From NCBI GenBank assembly GCA_003641785.1, contig QNAO01000027.1, positions 1 to 8,703 of the forward strand: a stretch of 8,703 nucleotides of DNA, read 5' to 3'. The DNA comes from Thermotogae bacterium (GTDB taxonomy: Bacteria; Thermotogota; Thermotogae; Thermotogales; DSM-5069). This document shows positions 1 through 6,321 of the stretch, piece by piece; the first letter of the stretch is position 1; each line of letters opens with the position of its first letter. A program made the position numbers and the translations under genes. Under the pieces are notes generated by a model. The model made no database searches. It was not told the origin of the DNA and was given only the letters and a program-made list of their open reading frames with translations.

Positions 1-1346
1 GAAACAGTTGCGGCAACAAAGGAAAGCATTCCTATGGAAGCCATGGCCACTCCGTATAACCCGGCTATTCTGTCGGCTACCATTATAGCTAACAGAAGCG
101 TCATGGATGGAAAGAGAACACTTTTCATTCCCAATGAGAGACCATTTGTGATTACAAGAGCGGTGCCACTTTTTGAAGATTCGCTGAGTCTTATCGTTGG
201 TTTGTAGTTATCAGAAGTGTAGTATTCGGCAAACCAGCCGATTATTATTCCTGAGATGATACCCGTTATTGAAGCCAGCCATGGGGAAAGGACACCCACT
301 CTGAAACCAACTTGGTCCAATCCCTTGGATCCTCCGAGGTAAAACCATGTGACAATACCGTTTAAAACGACAGAAACAGAAGCGGAAGTCCAGAGAGAAA
401 TGTTGAGCTCTCGATGTGGCCTATTTGAAGGCTTTTTGACTATCACATACAAAATTCCAATCATCGACGCTATAACACCAATATTTGCGAAGATAACAGG
501 ATAAAAGACAAGCTTCCTTGCTGTTTCATAGGGTATGTTCCCACTGGTCAACACGTAGAACATGTATGAAATTAAGACAACAGCGGATATCAATGAGCCC
601 ACATAGCTTTCTAAAAGGTCTGCGCCTAAGCCTGCCACATCTCCAACGTTATCCCCAACGTTGTCAGCTATGGTGGCTGGGTTCCTGGGATCATCCTCGG
701 GAATTCCAAGTTCAGTTTTTCCCACAAGATCTGCTCCCATGTCGGCGGCCTTCGTGTAAACACCGCCTCCCACACGGTCAAACATGGCTATCAGAGAGCA
801 ACCAAGCGCGTAGCCTGAAACTGTCATCGCGAATGGTATGAAGGAAATTCCCATCCAGTTTCTCGTGACTACCAATTGAGATGCATCGAGTTGTCCCATG
901 ATCATACCGAAGATAACGTAAACTGCCGTCAAGCCCAAGAGCGCGAAACCTGCCACAGATAGTCCCATGACGCTCCCGCTCTGGAAAGCCACTTTCAAAG
1001 TTTTTCCAATGTGTTTTGTCTCTCTTGCCGTGTTCGAGACTCTGACATTTGCTTTTGTTGCAATCCTCATACCCACTAATCCTGCGAGTGAACTCATAAG
1101 AGCACCAAGAATAAACGCGACACCCACATACCACTCGGTTATGATCCCAAGAATCACGGCAAGTGGTATCGCTATTGTAAAGACCACCTTGTATTCGTGT
1201 TTTATGAATGCATCCGCTCCTTCATAAATTGCCATCGAGATTTCCCGCATCTTCGAGGTGCCAGCGGGTCTCTTAACAGTTTGTCTGAAGTTAAATGCGG
1301 CAAATATCAAAGCGAGAATCGGAACAGCGATCATAAAGAAAAACAT
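1..1346 (-). CDS. hppA: Membrane-bound ion-translocating pyrophosphatase, N-terminal part (cut by the left window edge)
   Basis: Integral membrane enzyme that hydrolyses pyrophosphate and pumps Na+ and/or H+ out of the cytoplasm. Translating the minus strand from the ATG at 1346 gives 448 complete residues with no stop; the family usually has about 700, so roughly 60% is present. Several hydrophobic helices are visible, starting with one at residues 1-20. The PPi/Mg-binding core is intact: R191, the GGGVYTKAADMGADLVGK segment (193-210, D202), PEDDPRNPATIADN (216-229), then D232, D236 and D243. E246 in DLLES sits where Na+-pumping members carry their key glutamate (position 6.53), whereas H+-pumping plant-type enzymes carry it four residues later. 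This argues for a Thermotoga-type Na+ pump. The motif that decides K+ dependence lies beyond the edge. The start is supported by AGGAG (1352-1356) five bases upstream. The gene follows the PBP gene by 38 bp and is probably co-transcribed with it. Confidence 0.96.
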   Translation of the reverse strand, partial: MFFFMIAVPILALIFAAFNFRQTVKRPAGTSKMREISMAIYEGADAFIKHEYKVVFTIAIPLAVILGIITEWYVGVAFILGALMSSLAGLVGMRIATKANVRVSNTARETKHIGKTLKVAFQSGSVMGLSVAGFALLGLTAVYVIFGMIMGQLDASQLVVTRNWMGISFIPFAMTVSGYALGCSLIAMFDRVGGGVYTKAADMGADLVGKTELGIPEDDPRNPATIADNVGDNVGDVAGLGADLLESYVGSLISAVVLISYMFYVLTSGNIPYETARKLVFYPVIFANIGVIASMIGILYVIVKKPSNRPHRELNISLWTSASVSVVLNGIVTWFYLGGSKGLDQVGFRVGVLSPWLASITGIISGIIIGWFAEYYTSDNYKPTIRLSESSKSGTALVITNGLSLGMKSVLFPSMTLLLAIMVADRIAGLYGVAMASIGMLSFVAATV

Positions 1347-1351
1347 TGTCT

Positions 1352-1362
1352 CTCCTCTCCTT
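1352..1362 (-). promoter_or_regulatory. Shine-Dalgarno site of hppA
   Basis: Read on the minus strand, two overlapping-type sites AAGGAG (1362-1357) and AGGAG (1356-1352) precede the ATG at 1346 with spacers of 10 and 5 bases. They lie inside the 38-bp gap after the PBP stop and fix the hppA start. Confidence 0.7.
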
Positions 1363-1384
1363 TCATAAGTGCTATAACTATAAT

Positions 1385-3316
1385 TTACCAGTTCTTCAGT
1401 TCTTTCAATTTTTCCCATAGAACATGGGCGAGATCTGGATCAACTTCGTTAAGCTTAGTAAGAAAGTCTTTGACTTTGTTCGAGTCCATTACAGAGATAA
1501 TCTCTGCCAAGTTTGAGAGCGTTATTGATCCTTCTCTTACCCAGAAGATAATTCTGTCAATGTCCACAGTGTTCATGGTACTCGCAGCTTGTTTTCTTTT
1601 TGTGAAAATTTCTTCAGTACTCACCTCTGTAAACCTTCCTGGATAGTCACCCCAGGCGCTGACTATTTGTTTCCACACCGGTGCAGCGTTACCACCTCCC
1701 GTCAAGTTTTTTCCGTCCACTGCAACACACATTAAGAACGACTCATCACCACCGATGAACCACGCGGTATTTTCTGAAGTGCCAGTCTTTCCCGCTACTG
1801 GCGAACTCAATTTGGCCAACTTTCCAGTTCCTCTTTGAACAACTTCTTTCAGAATCCGAACCATAACTGCGCTCGCCGCTGTGGGATCCATGACTCTGTT
1901 AAACACCTTTCCAATTACCTCGGGACTTGCATTGTAGACAACAGTTCCGTATGGATCTTCAATTCGTGAAATGATTCGCGGTTTTAACACAACACCACCG
2001 TTGAACACCGGACAGTAGGCTTTGAGTAGTTCTTCAGGAGCTGATTCTACCGTTCCAAGTGCAACGGTTAGATCATCCGGGTAAAATCCGTCGAGCATCA
2101 GTTCGTTTTTTAGAAAACTCACAACTTTTGTTTTACCAAGCTGGAGGAAGAGGTTTATCGAAGGAATATTGCGTGACTTCACGAGCGCATCGCACAGGGT
2201 TACAACAGCAGTGTATTGCCTGTCGAAGTTCTCGGGCGTCCACTTTCCTATTCTTATCGGCATGTCTGTTAAATAGTCTTCTGGGCTCCATCCTTGAAGA
2301 AGAGCAAAATAGTAGTACAGAGGCTTAATAGAAGAGCCTATTTGACGCGTTCCTTGTGGGTAAGAAACACCTATCCCTCTGTAGGCTAAGACCTGTCCAG
2401 TTGATGGGTTAACAGCTTCAACAGCCATATTGTTTGAGGTGTTGTTATGCACAGTTTGCATCAGATCACTGTTGAGATAAGTGAATATTTTGTAGCCTTG
2501 TTTTAGCTGGTCAAGGTCAAAACCGAGCTCCTCAGCTTCTCTTGCCACCCGCCAGAAAAGCTCCTCATCAACCCCGTTATTTTCAGGTTTTGGAGCAAAG
2601 GAAATGTTCTCCAGTTTCTTGACAAGAGCCTTGAAGTCATCACTGCTGATATAATTTTCATCTTCCAATCTCATTAAGACGACTTTTCCTTTGCTCAACG
2701 CGAGTCTGGCATTGCTGAAAGGATTGAAATTTTCCGGGGATTTCAAGAGACCTACCAGAACAGAAATCTCTGGCAACGACAGTTCATTGATGTCTTTTCC
2801 AAAATAGTAGTGAGATGCGCTTGGAAGACCGTATAAGCCGTTACCCGTGTAGATAGAGTTGATGTACATAGTTAGTATCTCTTCCTTGGTGAGAATTCTT
2901 TCGAGCCAAAGCGAGATAAAACCTTCCTTAATTTTACGGGTGAGGGAGCGTTCCTGTGTTAAATACAGCGTGCGTGCAAGCTGTTGTGTAATCGTACTTG
3001 CTCCTTCGACAACAGACATTTCAGAGAGGTTTCTTAGGAAGGCCCTGATGATTCCAAAAAAGTCAATACCAATGTGTTGTTTAAATGTTTTGTCTTCAGA
3101 GGCGATCAAGGAGTTAACTACAAGCGGGGATATCTGGTTCAAATCTTTCCAAAGAGATCTCGACAGCATTACCGGCTTTCCGTTACTGTAGCAGATAATT
3201 AAGCTGCTGGGCAGATTGTGCTCAGGCGCTGATAACGGTTTTACAACAGTCAAATAGCCGCACCACAATCCCAGAAAGGAGCAAGAAAAACCGATGAAAA
3301 AGGCAATTTTTCTCAG
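1385..3316 (-). CDS. Class A (bifunctional) penicillin-binding protein, PBP1A type
   Basis: Peptidoglycan synthase that polymerises lipid II (GT51 glycosyltransferase) and cross-links stem peptides (transpeptidase), anchored in the membrane with both domains outside. From a CTG start at 3316 it has 643 residues. Residues 2-26 form a signal anchor: R-K, then a hydrophobic run. The GT51 motifs are SEDKTFKQHIGID (catalytic Glu74), GASTITQQLARTLYL (105-119), RKIKEG with the second Glu131, and LERILTKEEILTMYIN. The transpeptidase motifs are SSIK (nucleophile Ser328, Lys331), SRN (381-383) and KTGT (510-513). The start needs care. TTG at 3268 also opens the frame but would remove most of the anchor. 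CTG at 3316 has GAGGAGGA (3323-3330) six bases upstream, and an in-frame TGA lies just before it. About 80 residues follow the transpeptidase domain and match nothing I recognise. hppA lies 38 bp downstream. Confidence 0.95.
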   Translation of the reverse strand: MRKIAFFIGFSCSFLGLWCGYLTVVKPLSAPEHNLPSSLIICYSNGKPVMLSRSLWKDLNQISPLVVNSLIASEDKTFKQHIGIDFFGIIRAFLRNLSEMSVVEGASTITQQLARTLYLTQERSLTRKIKEGFISLWLERILTKEEILTMYINSIYTGNGLYGLPSASHYYFGKDINELSLPEISVLVGLLKSPENFNPFSNARLALSKGKVVLMRLEDENYISSDDFKALVKKLENISFAPKPENNGVDEELFWRVAREAEELGFDLDQLKQGYKIFTYLNSDLMQTVHNNTSNNMAVEAVNPSTGQVLAYRGIGVSYPQGTRQIGSSIKPLYYYFALLQGWSPEDYLTDMPIRIGKWTPENFDRQYTAVVTLCDALVKSRNIPSINLFLQLGKTKVVSFLKNELMLDGFYPDDLTVALGTVESAPEELLKAYCPVFNGGVVLKPRIISRIEDPYGTVVYNASPEVIGKVFNRVMDPTAASAVMVRILKEVVQRGTGKLAKLSSPVAGKTGTSENTAWFIGGDESFLMCVAVDGKNLTGGGNAAPVWKQIVSAWGDYPGRFTEVSTEEIFTKRKQAASTMNTVDIDRIIFWVREGSITLSNLAEIISVMDSNKVKDFLTKLNEVDPDLAHVLWEKLKELKNW

Positions 3317-3322
3317 TCTGAA

Positions 3323-3330
3323 TCCTCCTC
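3323..3330 (-). promoter_or_regulatory. Shine-Dalgarno site that decides a CTG start for the PBP gene
   Basis: The minus-strand sequence GAGGAGGA is followed by six bases (TTCAGA) and then CTG at 3316-3314. There is no comparable site before the TTG at 3268. The frame closes immediately upstream with a TGA that overlaps the site itself, so CTG is the only near-canonical start available to this ribosome site. Confidence 0.7.
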
Positions 3331-3352
3331 ACACAAACCAATTCCGATAGAT

Positions 3353-3364
3353 CAAGAATTCTTG
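3353..3364. repeat. Perfect 12-bp palindrome in the divergent intergenic region
   Basis: CAAGAATTCTTG reads the same on both strands. It falls at about +6 to +17 relative to the predicted minus-strand transcript and over the possible -35 of the plus-strand promoter. It could be an operator or chance; it is too short and lacks the loop and T-run of a terminator. Confidence 0.4.
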
Positions 3365-3376
3365 CAACAAACTCCC

Positions 3377-3382
3377 ATTATA
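3377..3382 (-). promoter_or_regulatory. Putative -10 box (TATAAT) for the PBP-hppA operon
   Basis: The minus strand reads a perfect TATAAT here, which would place transcription start near 3370 and give an untranslated leader of about 54 bases before the CTG at 3316. The -35 region at the normal distance (about 3400-3405, TACTGA) is a poor match to TTGACA. It coincides with one arm of an inverted repeat, so an activator or another bound protein may help. This is a sequence match only. Confidence 0.5.
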
Positions 3383-3386
3383 TGAT
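3381..3386 (+). promoter_or_regulatory. Weak putative -10 box (TATGAT) for the peptidase-lepA operon
   Basis: TATGAT on the plus strand matches the consensus at five of six positions. The hexamer 16 bases upstream (TTCTTG, 3359-3364) is a poor -35. The better TTGCAA at 3362 is only 13 bases away, too close. A second weak candidate is TTGTTT (3407-3412) with TATGAC (3432-3437) at a 19-base spacing. Some promoter must serve the plus-strand genes because the upstream gene is divergent, but which one is not decided by sequence. Confidence 0.3.
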
Positions 3387-3389
3387 AAA

Positions 3390-3404
3390 ACTGAAGTGTT
3401 CAGT
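3390..3404. repeat. Inverted repeat ACTGAA-gtg-TTCAGT, possible operator
   Basis: Two perfect 6-bp arms surround a 3-bp centre, a size typical of dimeric helix-turn-helix operators. The repeat overlaps the weak -35 region of the predicted PBP promoter and the likely transcription start of the plus-strand promoter. A protein bound here could therefore affect both directions. The binding protein is not encoded in the window. Confidence 0.45.
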
Positions 3405-3448
3405 ATTTGTTTCTTAGATGCAACGAATAAGTATGACACAACTTAGGT

Positions 3449-3455
3449 AGGTGAT
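3449..3455 (+). promoter_or_regulatory. Shine-Dalgarno site supporting a TTG start
   Basis: AGGTGAT, complementary to the 3' end of 16S rRNA, lies five bases before the TTG at 3461. It supports TTG as the initiation codon of the P1-family peptidase; there is no in-frame ATG nearby. Confidence 0.65.
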
Positions 3456-3460
3456 AAACC

Positions 3461-4465
3461 TTGCGAAAACGCTTCAGAGAACTGGGGTTCAATTGGGGAG
3501 ATCTCTCAACAGGTCCTCTTAATAGAATAAGCGATGTTCCTGATGTTCTTGTTGGTCATAAAACTTTGATATGCGATGAACCAACAACGATTCGTACGGG
3601 AGTGACAGCCATCGTGCCTCGTAATGGTGTGTTCAACAAACCCGTAACCGCAGCTTGTTCTGTTTTGAATGGGTATGGCAAATCGCTGGGATTAGTACAG
3701 ATTGAAGAACTCGGTCAGATAGAAACACCGATAGTTCTCACCAACACTCTTGCAGTTGGACAAGCTTTTCAGGGGATTGTGGATTATGTGAAAAGCTTCT
3801 CTGATGTACAGAGTATTAATCCCGTCGTAGGTGAATGTAACGATGGTTTTCTGAATGACATACGTTTTCAGGCTGTAAGACCTGAACACGTGATAGATGC
3901 CATAAATAATGCTCAAAAATGTTTCAGCATGGGCACAGTTGGAGCAGGTACGGGAATGATTTGCTTTGGATTCAAAGGAGGAATAGGTAGTTCTTCGAGA
4001 AGGATTGTTATAACAGAGGGCGAGTTCTTCGTGGGAGCCCTTGTGCTTGCAAACTTTGGCACTTTTCAGGATCTGCGCATTTTAAATGTGAGAATCAAAG
4101 ATGTGGCAGCGGCGGGGATTAAGCGTCATTCTAACCCCTCTGGTTCTATAATAATAATTCTCGGCACAAATGCTCCTTTAACGGCGCGCCAGTTGAAAAG
4201 ACTTGCCAATCATTCATTTCTGGCGCTTGGCATGCTTGGAGCTCCTGGGTACCATGGCAGCGGTGATGTGTGCATAGCGTTTTCAACAACAGAGGGCAGA
4301 GTAGTCGAAACTAAGGGAACATTTGATCAGCTCTTCAGAGCCACTGTGGAAAGCGTATATGAAGCTGTTTGTGACTCCCTTTTTTGCGCTGAAACTCTGT
4401 GTGGATTCAAAGGTACGGTTAAAGCCATCCCGATTAGTGAGCTGAGCGCTCATTTCAAGAAGTGA
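3461..4465 (+). CDS. P1-family (DmpA/BapA-like) self-processing aminopeptidase
   Basis: Member of peptidase family P1 (DmpA, beta-peptidyl aminopeptidases), N-terminal-nucleophile enzymes that cut themselves between a Gly and a Ser, freeing the Ser as nucleophile. The cut here would be G228-S229 in the PSGSIIIILGTNAPL segment, giving subunits of about 228 and 106 residues. Other family blocks are ISDVPDVLVGHKT (23-35), RTGVTAIVPRNG (45-56), VLNGYGKSLGLVQIEELG (68-85), ETPIVLTNTLAVG (88-100), ECNDGFLNDIR (125-135), VGAGTGMICFGFKGGIGSSS (160-179), VLANFG (195-200) and HGSGDVCIAFST (265-276). At 334 residues it is somewhat shorter than DmpA (about 375). There is no signal peptide, so it is probably cytoplasmic. 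The true substrate is unknown; the family cleaves small peptides, some with D- or beta-amino acids. The start is TTG, supported by AGGTGAT. lepA follows 27 bp after the stop. Confidence 0.92.
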   Translation: MRKRFRELGFNWGDLSTGPLNRISDVPDVLVGHKTLICDEPTTIRTGVTAIVPRNGVFNKPVTAACSVLNGYGKSLGLVQIEELGQIETPIVLTNTLAVGQAFQGIVDYVKSFSDVQSINPVVGECNDGFLNDIRFQAVRPEHVIDAINNAQKCFSMGTVGAGTGMICFGFKGGIGSSSRRIVITEGEFFVGALVLANFGTFQDLRILNVRIKDVAAAGIKRHSNPSGSIIIILGTNAPLTARQLKRLANHSFLALGMLGAPGYHGSGDVCIAFSTTEGRVVETKGTFDQLFRATVESVYEAVCDSLFCAETLCGFKGTVKAIPISELSAHFKK

Positions 4466-4480
4466 TGTTAGAATCTCTTT

Positions 4481-4485
4481 GGAGG
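4481..4485 (+). promoter_or_regulatory. Shine-Dalgarno site that selects the lepA start
   Basis: GGAGG lies seven bases before the GTG at 4493, the optimal distance. The in-frame GTG at 4487 is one base away and the ATG at 4502 is 16 away, so neither fits as well. Confidence 0.7.
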
Positions 4486-4492
4486 TGTGATC

Positions 4493-6304
4493 GTGCAAGA
4501 TATGAATTATACGAGGAATATATGCATAATTGCTCACATAGACCACGGCAAGACCACTCTTATTGACAGAATACTTGAAAGAACAAAAAGCGTTGATCCG
4601 CATATCATGCATGATCAATACCTTGATATGATGGATATAGAAAGGGAACGCGGAATCACAATTAAAGCGCAGCCTGTCAGGGTGATCTACGAAAAAAATG
4701 GGAAGTTCTATGAGATAAACATTGTCGATACTCCTGGTCACGTGGATTTCTCTTATGAAGTGAGCCGTAGCATGGCCGCCTGTGAAGGTGCGATACTCCT
4801 TGTTGATGCTTCACAGGGTGTAGAAGCGCAGACTGTCGCTCATACCTATTTGGCGCTTGAGAACGAACTGGAACTAATACCGGTTTTGAATAAGATTGAC
4901 TTGCCAATGGCAAATATCGAAGAAACAATGCTTGAAATTGTTGATCTTCTTGGGGTAAAAGAAACCGAAATCCTTAAGGTGAGCGCGAAGATGGGAACAG
5001 GCGTGGAAGAATTGCTTGAAGCGGTTGTTGAAAGAATTCCGCCTCCCAGCGGAGATCCCAATGCTAAGCTGAGAGCGCTGATATTCGATGCCAAGTACGA
5101 CAAATACAGAGGTGTTATTGTTTCGATCAGAGTGTTCGATGGTTCTGTTAAAAAGGGAATGGAGATTCAAATAATGTCCACAGGTGAAACATATGAAGTC
5201 ATTGAGGTAGGAATATTCACACCTGTGATGATGCCAACTGAAGATTTAGGACCCGGTGATATCGGGTACGTGATAGCGGGTATTAAAGAAGTCTCAAAGG
5301 CAAGAGTTGGAGATACGATTACTAATAGTAAGTTTCCTTCCTCAGATCCTTTGCCTGGATACCGAGAGTTGAAGCCAATGGTTTATGCCAGTATGTTTCC
5401 TGGTTTGCCAGAGTACTACGAAGAACTGCGCAAGGCTCTCGAAAAACTCAGCCTTAACGATTCTGCTTTGAGTTTTGAGCCGGTTCATTCACCAGCTTTG
5501 GGGTTTGGATTTCGGTGTGGTTTTCTCGGACTTCTTCATATGGACGTTGTGAAAGAAAGGCTTGAACGTGAGTTTGAAATGGCTGTTATACTGACTGCTC
5601 CAAATGTCCAGTACAAAGTTCTTATGAAGAGTGGAGAACAGGTTTTCGTAAACGATCCAGCGAAATTTCCAAAAGAAGATGATATAGATCACGTCTATGA
5701 GCCGTTTGTGAAATTGTCTGTAATAACACCAAGTGAGTATGTCGGTTCAATTTTCACAAATCTTCAAAATGAAAGAAGATCAACTCTGCTTCACACCGAG
5801 AACACAGGTAAGAACAGAGTAATCATGTACTTCAAAACCCCTCTGGCTGAGATAATCACAGACTTCTTCGATAAATTGAAAGCTATCAGCCGCGGCTTTG
5901 CCAGTATGGATTATGAATTTCTCGGCTATGAGGAATCTGATGTTATCAAGATACAAATTCTTGTGAACAGAGAAATCGTGGACGCCCTTTCAACAATATG
6001 TCATAGAGACAAGGCTTATTCAATCGCAAAGAAATTGGTTGACAAGCTCTCTGAGCTCATACCACGTCACCAATTTCAGATTCCCATTCAAGCAAAAGCC
6101 TTTGGAAGGATAATAGCGCGCTCGGACATAAAAGCGCTTAGAAAAGATGTTCTTGCAAAGTGTTATGGTGGTGATGTTACAAGAAAAATGAAGCTGCTGG
6201 AAAAGCAAAAAGAGGGTAAGAAAAAACTCAGAGAAATAGGACGTGTCAGCATACCTCAGGAAGCGTTTCTGGCTCTTCTCAGGATTGATGAGCAGGAGAA
6301 GTGA
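4493..6304 (+). CDS. lepA: Elongation factor 4 (LepA), ribosomal GTPase
   Basis: Translational GTPase that binds the ribosome. It is credited with back-translocation and with effects on initiation and ribosome assembly. Full-length: 603 residues from GTG at 4493, normal for the family. All GTPase motifs are present: P-loop AHIDHGKT (14-21), switch region RERGITIKAQ (51-60), DTPGH (79-83, with the catalytic-type His83), NKID (133-136) and SAK (164-166). EF-G-like domains II, III and V follow; FGFRCGFLGLLHMDVVKERL is the typical LepA stretch of domain III. The LepA-specific C-terminal domain is recognisable by KAFGRIIARSDIKALRK, AKCYGGDVTRKMKLLEKQKE and the final IPQEAFLALL. Starts at 4487 (605 residues) or 4502 are possible but fit the ribosome site less well. 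It is probably co-transcribed with the peptidase gene 27 bp upstream. The last 26 bp overlap the convergent HEAT-repeat gene. Confidence 0.98.
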   Translation: MQDMNYTRNICIIAHIDHGKTTLIDRILERTKSVDPHIMHDQYLDMMDIERERGITIKAQPVRVIYEKNGKFYEINIVDTPGHVDFSYEVSRSMAACEGAILLVDASQGVEAQTVAHTYLALENELELIPVLNKIDLPMANIEETMLEIVDLLGVKETEILKVSAKMGTGVEELLEAVVERIPPPSGDPNAKLRALIFDAKYDKYRGVIVSIRVFDGSVKKGMEIQIMSTGETYEVIEVGIFTPVMMPTEDLGPGDIGYVIAGIKEVSKARVGDTITNSKFPSSDPLPGYRELKPMVYASMFPGLPEYYEELRKALEKLSLNDSALSFEPVHSPALGFGFRCGFLGLLHMDVVKERLEREFEMAVILTAPNVQYKVLMKSGEQVFVNDPAKFPKEDDIDHVYEPFVKLSVITPSEYVGSIFTNLQNERRSTLLHTENTGKNRVIMYFKTPLAEIITDFFDKLKAISRGFASMDYEFLGYEESDVIKIQILVNREIVDALSTICHRDKAYSIAKKLVDKLSELIPRHQFQIPIQAKAFGRIIARSDIKALRKDVLAKCYGGDVTRKMKLLEKQKEGKKKLREIGRVSIPQEAFLALLRIDEQEK

Positions 6305-6321
6305 ATTCCTTGAGTTTTTTT
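6278..6321 (+). terminator. Putative intrinsic terminator of the peptidase-lepA operon
   Basis: CTCAGGA (6278-6284) can pair with TCCTTGAG (6307-6314), seven base pairs with one bulged T, and is followed directly by seven T residues (6315-6321). The loop is long (22 bases) and a competing CTCA/TGAG pairing exists, so the hairpin is not ideal. It spans the lepA stop and lies within the coding end of the opposite-strand HEAT gene. I see no T-run after the HEAT stop for minus-strand transcripts. Confidence 0.45.

Noticed and set aside
778..1134. Open minus-strand frame of 118 codons in the hppA region.
   Set aside because: It is on the same strand but out of frame with hppA, whose frame encodes the invariant PPi-binding motifs; the shadow protein is Cys/Arg-rich nonsense.
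1347..1420. Possible separate hppA promoter at the end of the PBP gene (TTGAAA followed by a TATAGT on the minus strand).
   Set aside because: The TATAGT is 20 bases from TTGAAA, too far, and at the correct spacing the hexamer is a poor match. Co-transcription with the PBP is simpler.
2859..3191. Open frame of 110 codons on the plus strand opposite the PBP glycosyltransferase region.
   Set aside because: It is antisense to a strongly conserved domain, has no ribosome site or recognisable protein features, and arises from the codon pattern of the real gene.
3353..3364. The 12-bp palindrome as a transcription terminator.
   Set aside because: It has no loop and no T-run and lies in a promoter region between divergent genes, so an operator or chance is more likely.
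4283..4741. Open minus-strand frame of 152 codons across the peptidase-lepA junction.
   Set aside because: It is antisense to conserved parts of both proteins, including the LepA GTPase motifs, and shows no coding character of its own.
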